A stretch of 64,000 bases of DNA from Aequorivita aurantiaca (lineage in GTDB: Bacteria; Bacteroidota; Bacteroidia; Flavobacteriales; Flavobacteriaceae): contig NZ_JAUGQQ010000003.1 in assembly GCF_030410135.1 (NCBI RefSeq), positions 1 to 64,000 of the forward strand, read 5' to 3'. Shown in pieces: positions 1 through 9,688 of the stretch. The position numbers were made by a program, and so were the translations under genes. A model generated the notes under the pieces. The model was not told where the DNA came from and made no database searches. It worked only from the letters and a program-made list of their open reading frames with translations. Positions within the stretch are counted from its first letter, which is position 1; every line of letters starts with the position of its first letter.

Positions 1-233
1 TCTCGGATTCTCACTTAGTTTAGTTTTCTAATGTTGACCACCATCTTTTCAAATGGCAATCTACGCTGTCAATTTCAATATCTCAATGAACTTTTCTTTA
101 TCAAAAATAAAGATTCAATTGCTGGTGGAACGGAGTTGAACCGTTGCTGTTATTTCCTTTTCACCGTTTTTAAGACCGCGCCTATCTCTCTAAGCGGGTG
201 CAAATATACAACCTCTTTTTTAAATGAACCAAA
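1..233 (-). promoter_or_regulatory. rRNA operon promoter and leader (transcribed out of the left edge)
   Basis: Read on the minus strand, a -33 box TTTGG (229-233) lies 20 bases upstream of a -7 box TATATTTG (201-208), a very good Bacteroidota housekeeping promoter. Downstream, GTTCATTGAGATATTG (91-76) resembles the boxA-like antitermination element of Bacteroidota rRNA leaders, and a 5-bp hairpin with a 7-base loop lies at 129-145. No protein-coding signal is present on either strand. The rRNA identity is inferred from this architecture; the 16S gene itself would lie left of base 1. Confidence 0.6.
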
Positions 234-237
234 TTAA

Positions 238-447
238 AATTGATATTTTTTTAAAGTTTTCTATCGATTATTTTTAACCGATTGATAATTACCGAATTAT
301 CCTTCAAAAAAAATTAAATTCAATGTCTTCACATTAAAAATAGTGATAAAGTAATATAATCTACCTTCACCAATTCGCCTATGATTCATATTTTACAAAG
401 AACGGACTGCAAAAGTATAGCCTTTAAAAATTCTGTGCAAATGGTAT
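238..447. other. AT-rich intergenic gap, nothing recognised
   Basis: This is the spacer between the rRNA promoter region and the end of the DUF4294 gene. I see no open frame, hairpin with a T-run or repeat that I can support. Confidence 0.4.
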
Positions 448-1152
448 TCATTTATTAACAGTTTTATTATTCCAATAATCCACTAAGTCCAGATAATCAA
501 TGGCAAATGCGGGTGGTTGTCGTTCAAGTATACCGTCTCGAAAAGACCTTTCGAGAATATCTTCAATTAAAAAGTCTTCATTTTCCTCAAATGGCCGGTA
601 TTCCTCCTTTAGGGAAATTTCGAATAGGTTGGCAGTAGTGTTGTACCAAAACGCTCTCCAGCCCGTACGCAATTCCTTTACCAGATCATAAGCTGTACGT
701 CCGGTTTGCCTGTGGATGAGTTTTACCAATATCTGTCCTTCACTATGTGTCAATTTCTTCAGTTTATCTGAAAATTCCCCTTCAATATAATTTTGTACTA
801 GTCGGGTATATTTTTTCCTATCACTTTTTTTTTCGATTGTCTTCAACCTATCGGTCATTGTAATGAGTCGCTCGGCAGCAAGTTTGGCATAGGGATATAC
901 TTTTCGTGTTTTTCGGCGAAGGATTAAATAGCGGCGCCTATCCTTCTCTGACATAAATTTTACTTTTTTCAGAAGATACACTTCTTCAAGGTTTATCATT
1001 TCACGGGCTATGGTATCTCCTTCAATTATATAGTACATAATCTCTGTGGAATCATTTTGTTTTTCCAGCGAGCTTGTATCTACCTGCGCATACAGTTTTA
1101 TGTTACTGCACAAAAATAATAGACATATATATATAGGTATGTAAATTTTCAT
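448..1152 (-). CDS. DUF4294 family protein, exported
   Basis: A 234-residue protein with an N-terminal hydrophobic stretch (about residues 4-22, ending in LYAQ) that looks like a signal peptide. The body matches the DUF4294 family as I know it from Bacteroidota: charged, with the VYPYAKLAAERL segment near residue 87 and a WRAFWYNTTANLF segment near residue 168. No catalytic motif is recognisable and the function is unknown. It is divergent from the M42 peptidase gene, an arrangement I recall from other flavobacteria. The family call is from memory of its motifs; the functional role is open. Confidence 0.75.
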   Translation of the reverse strand: MKIYIPIYICLLFLCSNIKLYAQVDTSSLEKQNDSTEIMYYIIEGDTIAREMINLEEVYLLKKVKFMSEKDRRRYLILRRKTRKVYPYAKLAAERLITMTDRLKTIEKKSDRKKYTRLVQNYIEGEFSDKLKKLTHSEGQILVKLIHRQTGRTAYDLVKELRTGWRAFWYNTTANLFEISLKEEYRPFEENEDFLIEDILERSFRDGILERQPPAFAIDYLDLVDYWNNKTVNK

Positions 1153-1216
1153 TTAAATAAATTATTTCGATCAGCTAGTTGCTATCTAAAAACGTTCCAA
1201 AAATAAGCAAATTGCC

Positions 1217-1248
1217 TTGTTGGTCTTTATAAGAAATGACTAATTTTG
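1217..1248 (+). promoter_or_regulatory. Promoter of the M42 peptidase gene
   Basis: A -7 box TAATTTTG (1241-1248) follows TTGTTGG (1217-1223) at 18-21 bases. Because the -7 box overlaps an in-frame upstream ATG at 1236, translation must start further downstream, at 1275. Confidence 0.6.
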
Positions 1249-1274
1249 CCGAACCAAATTTTACAGAAATATTT

Positions 1275-2360
1275 ATGACTACTTCCATACTGAATGAACA
1301 ATCGCTTCAATTTCTTGAAAAATATTTAAACAACGCTTCTCCTACGGGCTATGAATGGGACGGTCAAAAATTATGGATGGAATATCTGAACCCGTATGTG
1401 CATAAATTCATCACCGATACTTACGGGACTGCCGTAGGTGTAATAAATCCCGACGCCAAATTTAAGGTGGTTATTGAGGGGCATGCCGATGAAATTTCTT
1501 GGTACGTCAATTATATCTGCGACAGCGGACTTTTATACGTGATCAGAAATGGCGGAAGTGACCATCAAATAGCACCTTCAAAAATCGTGGACATCCATAC
1601 AAAAAACGGCATCATAAAAGGGGTTTTCGGGTGGCCAGCCATTCATACCCGCGACAAGGCTAAGGAGGAGGCGCCAAAACCTGAGAATATTTTTATAGAT
1701 GTAGGCGCAAAAGATAAGGAAGAGGTTGAAAGAATGGGTATCCACGTGGGTTGTGTGATTACGTATCCGGATCAATTCCATATATTAAACAACGATAAAT
1801 TCGTGTGTCGCGCACTGGATAATAGAATGGGCGGATTTATGATTGCAGAAGTTGCCAGATTGTTGCACCAAAACAATCAAATACTTCCATTTGGGCTTTA
1901 CATAACCAATTCGGTACAGGAAGAAATAGGTTTGCGTGGCGCGGAAATGATTGCAGCTAGAATTAAGCCCAATATTGCAATTGTAACAGATGTAACCCAC
2001 GACACCACCACCCCAATGATCGACAGAAAAAAGCAGGGGTTGGCGGAAATCGGTTGCGGTCCTGTCATTGCATATGCCCCAGCAGTGCAGCAGAAACTTA
2101 GGGATTTAATTGTTGATACGGCCGAAAAAAACCTGATTCCCTTTCAACGCGCTGCGCTTTCAAGAGCCACCGGAACAGACACCGATGCCTTTGCCTATAG
2201 CAATGGCGGCGTAGCAAGCGCCCTTATTTCCCTGCCTTTGCGATATATGCACACTACCGTTGAAATGGTTCACCGAAATGATGTTGAAAACGTTATAAAA
2301 CTCATTTATGAAACGCTTTTAAATATTAAAGATGGAGACACCTTTAGTTATTTCGATTGA
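1275..2360 (+). CDS. M42 family metallopeptidase (glutamyl aminopeptidase/endoglucanase-like)
   Basis: A cytoplasmic di-metal aminopeptidase of the M42 family, which forms large self-compartmentalised particles that trim peptides. Metal and catalytic residues are visible: H70 and D72 in EGHADE, D182 in RALDNRMGG, E216-E217 in VQEEIGLRG, D239, and H326 near the C-terminus. Length (361 residues) is normal. I start at ATG 1275 rather than the ATG at 1236, because the latter overlaps the -7 promoter box. A hairpin terminator follows the stop codon, so this appears to be a single-gene unit. Substrate specificity cannot be read from the sequence. Confidence 0.85.
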   Translation: MTTSILNEQSLQFLEKYLNNASPTGYEWDGQKLWMEYLNPYVHKFITDTYGTAVGVINPDAKFKVVIEGHADEISWYVNYICDSGLLYVIRNGGSDHQIAPSKIVDIHTKNGIIKGVFGWPAIHTRDKAKEEAPKPENIFIDVGAKDKEEVERMGIHVGCVITYPDQFHILNNDKFVCRALDNRMGGFMIAEVARLLHQNNQILPFGLYITNSVQEEIGLRGAEMIAARIKPNIAIVTDVTHDTTTPMIDRKKQGLAEIGCGPVIAYAPAVQQKLRDLIVDTAEKNLIPFQRAALSRATGTDTDAFAYSNGGVASALISLPLRYMHTTVEMVHRNDVENVIKLIYETLLNIKDGDTFSYFD

Positions 2361-2398
2361 GTTGAAATATTTTTAAATAAAGAATAAAACAAGTTAAT

Positions 2399-2439
2399 AA
2401 GCCGCTGCGAATGAACATTTTCAGCGGTTTATTTTTTTT
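2399..2439 (+). terminator. Rho-independent terminator after the M42 gene
   Basis: Stem AAGCCGCTG (2399-2407) pairs with CAGCGGTTT (2422-2430, including one G-T pair) and is followed by a run of eight T at 2432-2439. Confidence 0.7.
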
Positions 2440-2465
2440 ATATTTACTGCAAAATCAACCAGCCC

Positions 2466-3896
2466 TTGCTCTTCAGCTCCTTTTCATTTGGAATGTTTCT
2501 TCCCATTACGCTGGTGCTATATTGGGCTATTGGATACAAAAGAATAAAAGCACAAAACGCTCTTTTGCTTGTTGCCAGCTATTTATTTTATGGACTTTGG
2601 GATTGGCGTTTTCTTTTTCTTATTGTCGCCAGCTCACTGGTTGATTATATTGCTGCGCTGGCGATTAAAGGTTCAGAAGAAAAAATCAAAAAGAAATTAT
2701 ATCTATACGGGAGTATTCTTTGGAATTTAGGGGTTCTTTTTCTCTTTAAATATTTTAATTTCTTTATCGATGAATTTTCGCTGCTTTTTAACTTGAAAGA
2801 TGGCGAATATGCCTTCACTACTTTGAATATTATCCTGCCAGTAGGTCTCAGTTTCTATACTTTCCAAACTATGAGCTACACCATTGATGTTTATAAAAGT
2901 CGAATTCCTCCTACCCGAAACCTGTTGAACTTCCTATGCTTTGTAAGTTTTTTTCCGCAGCTGGTTGCGGGACCAATTGAAAAAGCGGCTGATTTATTGC
3001 CGCAATTCAACACCCGTCGGAAATTCAATGCACAAGAGGTTAAAGAAGGCTTACGCCAAATTTTATGGGGACTATTCAAAAAAATGGTCATTGCAGACAA
3101 TGCGGCCAGAATTGTGAATATGGTTTATGCCAGCCACGAAGAATACGGCAGCTTCTCCCTTCTTTATGCATCGGTACTTTTCTTTTTCCAGATTTATGGC
3201 GATTTTTCAGGCTATTCCGATATTGCAATTGGAACGGCAAAACTTTTTGGGTTCAGACTGAACAAAAACTTCAACCTACCCTATTTGGCAAAAAGCGTCA
3301 CCGATTTTTGGCAGCGTTGGCACATCACACTCACGCGATGGTTTACGGATTACGTTTACTTTCCGATTATCCAGAAAAACTTGCGCAGCGGGACACGTAG
3401 AAATATCGCCGTGTTTATTACAATGGGATTGATTGGGCTGTGGCATGGAGCGGATTGGACCTTCGTAGTGTTCGGTGCATTTCAAGGGTTTTTGATCATT
3501 CTGGAACGTACGCCCATTTCCCAGAACCGCAAATCCAGTTTATATCATCGCTCAAGAATTCCTTCGCTTTTGTTCCCTGTGTTCAGTTTTATTTTCATCA
3601 CAATATCCTGCATTCTTTTCCGAAGCCAGAATATTGAGGAAGCTGGTATTATTTTGAAAAGGATATTTTTACTCATTCCAAGCTCAGAATGGAGCAGTTT
3701 GATATCAAAAACTTTTTTGGTTTGCGCTGCCATCTTGCTGTCAGTGGAAATTTCCACAAGAACCAAAAATTTTCCACTAACAAGGATTGACCTCTATATC
3801 AGTCGGCCCTTTCGCTGGGTTATTTATTATATTTTCATATTATTAATTTTTAGATATGCCGGTCCCACGGAGGATTTTATTTATTTCCAATTTTAG
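2466..3896 (+). CDS. MBOAT family O-acyltransferase (AlgI-like)
   Basis: A polytopic membrane O-acyltransferase of the AlgI/DltB type, which passes acyl groups across the membrane onto a polysaccharide or other envelope acceptor. The family signatures DFWQRWHITLTRW (H286) and LWHGADWT (H327, the expected catalytic His) are present, and 476 residues is normal. The start is a TTG codon: the encoded MLFSSFSFGMFLPI is the conserved MBOAT N-terminus, so the next ATG (residue 10) would be too short. A -7-like TATATTTA lies at 2439-2446. It overlaps the following SGNH gene, the usual pairing for periplasmic O-acetylation. The acceptor is unknown. Confidence 0.85.
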   Translation: MLFSSFSFGMFLPITLVLYWAIGYKRIKAQNALLLVASYLFYGLWDWRFLFLIVASSLVDYIAALAIKGSEEKIKKKLYLYGSILWNLGVLFLFKYFNFFIDEFSLLFNLKDGEYAFTTLNIILPVGLSFYTFQTMSYTIDVYKSRIPPTRNLLNFLCFVSFFPQLVAGPIEKAADLLPQFNTRRKFNAQEVKEGLRQILWGLFKKMVIADNAARIVNMVYASHEEYGSFSLLYASVLFFFQIYGDFSGYSDIAIGTAKLFGFRLNKNFNLPYLAKSVTDFWQRWHITLTRWFTDYVYFPIIQKNLRSGTRRNIAVFITMGLIGLWHGADWTFVVFGAFQGFLIILERTPISQNRKSSLYHRSRIPSLLFPVFSFIFITISCILFRSQNIEEAGIILKRIFLLIPSSEWSSLISKTFLVCAAILLSVEISTRTKNFPLTRIDLYISRPFRWVIYYIFILLIFRYAGPTEDFIYFQF

Positions 3897-4836
3897 CGGG
3901 TCACAACTTCGCTTCTTAAAATATTGCCTGTTGTTTTTTACACCGGTGGTCGTTGCCTTTGTAATAATGGAATTGCTGGTTTTGAATTTGCCCATAAACT
4001 ATAAATATTATGGCCAACAATTAAATTCGCATTCACAAGAAATTGAGTTAATGGGGTTGGGTTCCTCACAAATGAAATGTGCTTTCAATCCAGACTTTGC
4101 CGATGTTGATGCAATCAATCTGAGTTCCACCTCACAGCATCACAAAGAAGATTTTCACATTTTGAAAGGAACCCGAAAACGGCTTCCAAATTTAAAGTTC
4201 CTTCTGTTGGAGGTATCTTTTAATCATTTAGAACTTCCGCACCATCCCGATGATTATTGGAAAAATTCGGTCTATTTAAAATATTATGACGTTAATGCCT
4301 TCAACAGGTCCATCTGGTTTAAGGATCGATTACTTATTCTTTCAAACAACCGTTTTTATTCTCGAAAATTATTGGAACATTATTTCTTTAATTCTTCAAC
4401 CGAAAAGTTCAATAGCTATGGTTTCGATACCAATAATTTCTATGGAACTTTTAAGGAATTGGATTATGACACATCCAAAATAAACACCAATAATTTCAGA
4501 ATTATAAGCCGTGAAGACTTAAGCATTTTTAAGAAAAATACCGACTTTCTTTATGAAATGTTGGAATATGCAAAGGCCGAAAACATCAACGTAATTTTGT
4601 GCACGCTCCCTCTTTACAAAACTTATTTAAAAAAAAGGAACCCCTCCGTTGTTCGACGTCGTGACAGTGTGCTACAAATGGTACAAAAGCAATACAGCAA
4701 TGTGATCCTGCTAAACCGGGAAACCGATACTATCCACTTTAATGAGAAGGATTTTCTGAACGAAAATCATTTGAATCCGAATGGGGCAAAAAAATTTACC
4801 GCTCTGTTAAACCAAAAAATCAATGGCTTCGACTAA
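3856..4836 (+). CDS. SGNH-like membrane-anchored protein, partner of the MBOAT acyltransferase
   Basis: One N-terminal membrane span (about residues 19-44) is followed by an extracytoplasmic domain. A GSSQ block near residue 69 fits SGNH block I (nucleophile Ser), and ENHLNPNGAKKF near residue 303 fits block V with H305. The position usually held by the Asp of the block V DxxH motif is Asn here, so the fold assignment is moderate and activity is uncertain. It overlaps the MBOAT gene by 41 bases, as DltD- or AlgJ-type partners do. The ATG at 3856 is the most upstream choice; a start at 3970 would remove most of the membrane span. It ends tail-to-tail with the next gene, sharing three bases. 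Confidence 0.65.
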   Translation: MPVPRRILFISNFSGSQLRFLKYCLLFFTPVVVAFVIMELLVLNLPINYKYYGQQLNSHSQEIELMGLGSSQMKCAFNPDFADVDAINLSSTSQHHKEDFHILKGTRKRLPNLKFLLLEVSFNHLELPHHPDDYWKNSVYLKYYDVNAFNRSIWFKDRLLILSNNRFYSRKLLEHYFFNSSTEKFNSYGFDTNNFYGTFKELDYDTSKINTNNFRIISREDLSIFKKNTDFLYEMLEYAKAENINVILCTLPLYKTYLKKRNPSVVRRRDSVLQMVQKQYSNVILLNRETDTIHFNEKDFLNENHLNPNGAKKFTALLNQKINGFD

Positions 4837-6206
4837 GGATTTTTAAGGTTTTCAAAATAAATCTTTGCCTCTTTAATAACCTTGGGCGCAAGAATTATAG
4901 TAGCAGTCATCGTGGGAATTGCCATCAATGCGAAAAAAGTATCAATTAAATTTATCATTAAACTTAAGGAGGTGGTTGCTCCCACTAAAATACTGGCAAT
5001 ATATATAAAATTGTAGATGCCCTTATTTTTAGCCCCAAAAAGAAAGGACATACACTTGCCACCATAATAGGAATATGAAAATAATGAGGAAATACTGAAG
5101 ATTGCAATGCAAGCAAGCAACCCAAATTTTCCGAAGTAGGGAATACTTTCTTCAAAAGCAGAAGCCGTCAAGCTAACGCCGTTGGCATTGCTGCTCTGCC
5201 ACACACCAGTTACCAAAATTGCAAGAGCAGTGAGGGTGCAGATTATCAAAGTATCTATGGCCGGGCCCAACATAGCCACCAAACCTTCGCGAATTGGCTG
5301 ATTGGTTTTTGCCGCGCCGTGGGCCATTGGTGCCGTACCAATACCTGCTTCATTAGAAAATGCGCCACGCCGGATGCCCAAAAGAATGATTCCCCCTACC
5401 ACTCCGCCCAAAAAAGCATCACCTTTATAAAAATTTGCCGAAAATGCATCAATAAAAATTAGGGAAAAATATTTCGGTACCACATCAATATGCACAAAAA
5501 GTATTATCAGCACCAACAAAAAGTATAGTCCTACCATTGCCGGCACCATTTTGGAAGCAGTTTTGCTGATTCGGGATAGGCCTCCAAAAATGACGATTGC
5601 CGTAATTGTCGCTAAAATTAATCCTATAATCAAATCAGTCCGAAAGCCGCTGTATAGCCCTGCAGGTTTTAGAAGTATGTCATTAATGGCTTGCGTCAAT
5701 TGGTTTACATTGAAAACTGGCAGAGCCCCAACCAGCCCAGCAATACTGAACATAATTGCCAATGGCATCCATTTTTTTCCCAAACCTTCAGTAATAAAAT
5801 ACATTGGGCCTCCTTGAATCTTTCCTTCACTATCCACTCCCCGATAAAGAATGGCGAGTGTAGCGGTGAAGAATTTAGTAGACATTCCAATAACTGCGCT
5901 CACCCACATCCAAAAAACAGCACCTGGTCCACCAATTGCGATAGCCACAGCCACACCCGCAATATTTCCCATTCCCACCGTGGCCGAAAGTGCAGTCGTC
6001 AATGCCTGAAAATGCGTTAGTTCGCCAGCATCATTTTCACTATCATACTTTCCTCGAAGTATGGCAATGGCGTGAGACAAATAGCGAAATGGCAAAAATT
6101 TGATTCGAATTAAAAGGTACAATCCGCCGCCAATCAATATAATCAAAAGAGGCAAGCCCCAAGCTATGGAAGCTATTTCGGAAATAAATTGATCAACGTT
6201 TTTCAA
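4833..6206 (-). CDS. Alanine/glycine:cation symporter (AGCS, AlsT family)
   Basis: A sodium-coupled amino-acid symporter of the inner membrane. The 457 residues form about eleven hydrophobic spans. Family segments are clear: ALSATVGMGNIAGVAVA near residue 69, GGPMYFITEGLG near 132 and RRGAFSNEAGIGTAPMAHG near 279. It is a single gene, divergent from the PagL-like gene and convergent with the SGNH gene. Transport of alanine or glycine is a family-level expectation. Confidence 0.9.
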   Translation of the reverse strand: MKNVDQFISEIASIAWGLPLLIILIGGGLYLLIRIKFLPFRYLSHAIAILRGKYDSENDAGELTHFQALTTALSATVGMGNIAGVAVAIAIGGPGAVFWMWVSAVIGMSTKFFTATLAILYRGVDSEGKIQGGPMYFITEGLGKKWMPLAIMFSIAGLVGALPVFNVNQLTQAINDILLKPAGLYSGFRTDLIIGLILATITAIVIFGGLSRISKTASKMVPAMVGLYFLLVLIILFVHIDVVPKYFSLIFIDAFSANFYKGDAFLGGVVGGIILLGIRRGAFSNEAGIGTAPMAHGAAKTNQPIREGLVAMLGPAIDTLIICTLTALAILVTGVWQSSNANGVSLTASAFEESIPYFGKFGLLACIAIFSISSLFSYSYYGGKCMSFLFGAKNKGIYNFIYIASILVGATTSLSLMINLIDTFFALMAIPTMTATIILAPKVIKEAKIYFENLKNP

Positions 6207-6285
6207 GACTGCGAATTAAATATTGTAACTAATGTAGCATTAAAATTTTTAAAATTAACTGGGAAATTGTTACTTGCAGCGCCAA

Positions 6286-7551
6286 ATGAAAAAACAACTA
6301 ACCTTTTTTCTCCTTTTTTCAACACTTATTGGTGTGGCCCAAACAGGGGACCATTGGAAGAAAAGTGCGTTATCCATCACTCCGGAAATACTTATGGGAA
6401 GGACCATGGAATCCAATGATGGCTTTCCCGAAACAAAGTTGCAGAAACAGGCCATTTTAAGTTTTGGCCGAAATCATCAAAATGACCCGCAGCAATGGGC
6501 GCAAAGATTGAAGAAACCAAAAACCGGACTTTCCATAGGAATTACCGATTTTGGAAATCTCGACAGTTTGGGATTGGCATTTACGGCGATGCCATTCATA
6601 GAATTTAGAGCTTTTGGCAATGATAGATGGAAAATTCATACGGGCATGGGCGCATCTTATTTCACAAAAAAATTCGATACCGAAACAAATCCCTCAAACC
6701 AAGCTGTAACAACTGACATCACCTGGGCTTTCCGACTCTATCTATTCTATCAATTTCTTTCCACCAAAAATATTGATTGGCGCACCGGCATTGGCTATTC
6801 GCACCATTCCAACGGCCATACCCGATTGTTGAACCAAGGATATAATTCCTTTTTGGTGAGTTTGTCAGCCGATATCAAAAATCCTTTAAAACGTTCCGAA
6901 TTTATTCCTTCCGAAAATATTCCGCAATATAAAAAGACGGTTTATGATTATGTCGCAGTGCGTGCGGGTTTGGGACGAAATGTTTTTGCGCTGGCTTTCA
7001 ACGATAAAAAAAATGTTTACACCATTGCTGGCGAATATGGCAAGGTTTACAATAATACTTTCAAGATTGGTGTGGGATTTTATTACCGGTTTTATCAGCA
7101 TTATTATGATTATATAGAAGGAAATGAATCGCTCGTACAGCCCGGACGGGAGTTTGATTATTTTAGAAGTAATCCATGGTATTACGCCACCAATTTGGGT
7201 TTGAGCTTGCATGGGGAAGTATTCCTCAACCATGTGGGCATTGATCTTCAATTGGGGATTAATTTTCATAAACCGGCCTATAAAATGGAATGGCGCATTA
7301 ATGAAGGCTGGGACAATACACCCCGTGATATTCCGACAACTTGGGTGTTGGGAGAACTCGATGGCAGCTATAAAAAGAAAAACCGAATCTCCTCGAGATT
7401 GGGACTAAAGTATTATTTTATTGGAATGGAGAAAGCGCCACAAAATAATTTTTATTTGGGCGCAAGCCTAAATGCCAATCTCGGCCAGGCCGATTTTTCG
7501 GAATTCAGTCTTGGTTATGTACATAGTTTCAATTTTAGGGAACGAAAATAA
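6286..7551 (+). CDS. PagL-like outer-membrane acyloxyacyl hydrolase (lipid A deacylase family)
   Basis: A signal peptide (MKKQLTFFLLF... ending in VAQT) is followed by a beta-rich body of 421 residues. The stretch YSHHSNGHTRL with H173-S175-N176 matches the His-Ser active site of PagL lipid A 3-O-deacylases, and the following NQGYNSF block fits the same family. It would sit in the outer membrane and trim acyl chains from lipid A. An in-frame TTG at 6274 precedes the ATG at 6286; I prefer the ATG because it begins the signal peptide directly and a TTACTTG promoter-like box lies just upstream. The protein is longer than proteobacterial PagL, which is common in Bacteroidota. Confidence 0.7.
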   Translation: MKKQLTFFLLFSTLIGVAQTGDHWKKSALSITPEILMGRTMESNDGFPETKLQKQAILSFGRNHQNDPQQWAQRLKKPKTGLSIGITDFGNLDSLGLAFTAMPFIEFRAFGNDRWKIHTGMGASYFTKKFDTETNPSNQAVTTDITWAFRLYLFYQFLSTKNIDWRTGIGYSHHSNGHTRLLNQGYNSFLVSLSADIKNPLKRSEFIPSENIPQYKKTVYDYVAVRAGLGRNVFALAFNDKKNVYTIAGEYGKVYNNTFKIGVGFYYRFYQHYYDYIEGNESLVQPGREFDYFRSNPWYYATNLGLSLHGEVFLNHVGIDLQLGINFHKPAYKMEWRINEGWDNTPRDIPTTWVLGELDGSYKKKNRISSRLGLKYYFIGMEKAPQNNFYLGASLNANLGQADFSEFSLGYVHSFNFRERK

Positions 7552-7609
7552 AAATCAATAATAGATTGAAGTTGAAAATTGAGAAATAATCATTCAACAT
7601 TCGTGAAGT

Positions 7610-8563
7610 CTACAGCCTTGAAAAATATTTTTCAACGTTGTAAATAATACGTTGGTGAATATTTGAAACGTCAGCTTTTTGGAATTTTTCGCCGGTAATA
7701 TTTTCATAAAGCTCGATATATCTTTCAGAAACCGATTCAATATAATTATCGCTCATAAACGGCACCTGCTGCCCTTCCAATCCCTGAAAGCCATTTTGGA
7801 TGAGCCATTGACGAACAAATTCTTTGGAAAGTTGTTTTTGCGGTTCGTCATTTTTTTGGCGCTCCTCATAGCCTTCTGCATAAAAATATCGGGAAGAATC
7901 TGGCGTATGTATTTCGTCAATCAAAACAATTTTTCCCTCTTTCGTTTTTCCGAATTCATATTTCGTATCCACCAAAATTAAACCTCTTTTAGCTGCAATT
8001 TCGCTTCCACGTTTAAAAAGTTTGCGGGTGTAATCTTCCAATTGAAGATAATCTTCTTCCGAAACAATTCCTCTTCTCAAAATATCTTCGCGTGAAATAT
8101 CTTCATCGTGAGCGCCCATTTCGGCTTTTGTTGCCGGCGTAATTATGGGCTGTGGAAATTTATCGTTTTCTTTCATTCCTTCCGGCATACCAACCCCACA
8201 CAGCATTCTTTTCCCGGCTTTATATTCTCGGGCAGCGTGCCCGCTCATATAACCGCGTATTACCATTTCAACCTTAAAAGGTTCGCAGGCCTCACCAATT
8301 GCAACATTTGGATCGGGCGTTGCAATTAGCCAATTTGGCACCAAATCTTCTGTCTCCCGCATCATTTTTGTAGCAATCTGGTTAAGGATTTGGCCTTTAT
8401 ACGGAATTCCTTTTGGCATCACAACGTCAAACGCGCTAAGTCTGTCCGTTGCTACCATCAAAAGTTTGTTGTCTTCCAAAGTATAGACTTCGCGTACCTT
8501 CCCGTGGTAAACGCTTTTCTGTCCGGGAAAGTTGAAATCTGTTGCAATTATCGTATTACTCAT
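7610..8563 (-). CDS. purC: Phosphoribosylaminoimidazole-succinocarboxamide synthase
   Basis: SAICAR synthase of purine biosynthesis: ATP-dependent ligation of aspartate to CAIR in the cytoplasm. The start [28 protein letters not shown] is the diagnostic N-terminal region (broken here only for description: YHGKVREVY and [10 protein letters not shown]), and [11 protein letters not shown] followed by [13 protein letters not shown] is the C-terminal signature. At 317 residues it belongs to the longer form found in Bacteroidota. It is followed closely in the same direction by phoH, but no functional link is implied. Confidence 0.95.
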   Translation of the reverse strand: MSNTIIATDFNFPGQKSVYHGKVREVYTLEDNKLLMVATDRLSAFDVVMPKGIPYKGQILNQIATKMMRETEDLVPNWLIATPDPNVAIGEACEPFKVEMVIRGYMSGHAAREYKAGKRMLCGVGMPEGMKENDKFPQPIITPATKAEMGAHDEDISREDILRRGIVSEEDYLQLEDYTRKLFKRGSEIAAKRGLILVDTKYEFGKTKEGKIVLIDEIHTPDSSRYFYAEGYEERQKNDEPQKQLSKEFVRQWLIQNGFQGLEGQQVPFMSDNYIESVSERYIELYENITGEKFQKADVSNIHQRIIYNVEKYFSRL

Positions 8564-8629
8564 TTTGATTTTCGATTTGCGATTTAAAAATAAAAAACTG
8601 CGACCGCCAATTGAATCGGCAAACTTTAA

Positions 8630-9583
8630 TTAATCCACGTTTTCAATATTCTTATAAGCCGCAATTACTTCCTTCACCAATCGGTGGCGGATTACATCCT
8701 TATCGTCCAAATAGATCATCCCGACTCCTTTCACGTCCTTCAATACCAGCAAAGCTTCTTTTAGTCCTGAAATAACGCGACGTGGTAAATCTATTTGCCC
8801 CGGATCGCCCGTAATCATGAATTTTGCGTTTTTTCCCATACGGGTCAAAAACATTTTCATTTGGGCGTGTGTGGTGTTTTGTGCTTCATCCAAAATCACA
8901 AAAGCATTGTCCAATGTTCGTCCGCGCATAAATGCTAACGGCGCAATTTGAATTACCCCAGTTTCAATATGCGAAGCTAATTTTTCCGCAGGAATCATAT
9001 CGCGAAGCGCATCGTACAACGGTTGCATGTAAGGGTCAAGTTTTTCTTTTAAATCGCCCGGAAGAAAGCCTAAATTTTCGCCGGCTTCTACCGCAGGTCT
9101 TGTTAATATAATACGTTTCACCTCTTTGTCCTTCAGCGCTTTAACCGCAAGCGCAACCCCGGTATATGTTTTGCCCGTACCCGCTGGCCCCACTGCAAAA
9201 ACCATATCGTTTTTGCTCATCAATGCTACAAGTTTTCGTTGGTTTGCGGTCTGAGGCCGGACCGGTTTTCCACTCACTCCGTGTACGATCACATCGCCAC
9301 TGCCAACGGGAGCTTCGTATTCTTCTTTATTTCTGCTTAAGAGCACCCGCTCAATAACATTTTCATCAAGCCTATTGTATTTGGCGTATTGCTCCAAAAG
9401 CATGGTGATGCGGCGGTCAAATTCTTCGAGCACGTCATCATCGCCGTAGGCTTTAATTTTATTGCCACGGGCAACGATTTTAAGTTTTGGAAAATATTTT
9501 TTTAGAAGGTCTATATTAGCATTTTCAAGGCCGAAGAATTCCCTTGGGCTAATTTCTGTAAGTTCAATTATAAGTTCGTTCAA
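8630..9583 (-). CDS. phoH: PhoH family protein (PhoH-like ATPase)
   Basis: A P-loop ATPase with GPAGTGKT at residues 132-139 and Walker B ILDEAQN at 230-236, plus the family segments TRPAVEAGENLGFLPGD and TGDPGQIDLP. An N-terminal KH-like portion (about residues 20-70) is typical of the long PhoH form linked to RNA metabolism. 317 residues is a normal length. Its promoter region overlaps that of the divergent downstream-facing gene; on the minus strand TACTTTTG at 9641-9634 fits a -7 box. The precise substrate of PhoH is not established. Confidence 0.92.
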   Translation of the reverse strand: MNELIIELTEISPREFFGLENANIDLLKKYFPKLKIVARGNKIKAYGDDDVLEEFDRRITMLLEQYAKYNRLDENVIERVLLSRNKEEYEAPVGSGDVIVHGVSGKPVRPQTANQRKLVALMSKNDMVFAVGPAGTGKTYTGVALAVKALKDKEVKRIILTRPAVEAGENLGFLPGDLKEKLDPYMQPLYDALRDMIPAEKLASHIETGVIQIAPLAFMRGRTLDNAFVILDEAQNTTHAQMKMFLTRMGKNAKFMITGDPGQIDLPRRVISGLKEALLVLKDVKGVGMIYLDDKDVIRHRLVKEVIAAYKNIENVD

Positions 9584-9622
9584 AAGGCGTGCTTTTTATA
9601 TTTGGAATATGCAAAAAATAGT

Positions 9623-9652
9623 TTTGCCTCTAACAAAAGTAACCTATTTTTG
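9623..9652 (+). promoter_or_regulatory. Promoter of the SAM hydroxide adenosyltransferase gene
   Basis: TTTG (9623-9626) and TATTTTTG (9645-9652) are separated by 18 bases. A minus-strand -7 box for phoH (TACTTTTG, 9641-9634) interleaves with it, so the two divergent promoters overlap. Confidence 0.6.
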
Positions 9653-9688
9653 TGGTTAATCTTTTAAGAAAATATCAACAATCCATTT

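Noticed and set aside
121-150. A tRNA-like T-arm on the minus strand (AACGG-TTCAACT-CCGTT followed by CCACCA).
   Set aside because: There is no matching acceptor, D or anticodon arm upstream on that strand, and the sequence lies inside the leader region after a strong promoter. I treat it as a leader hairpin.
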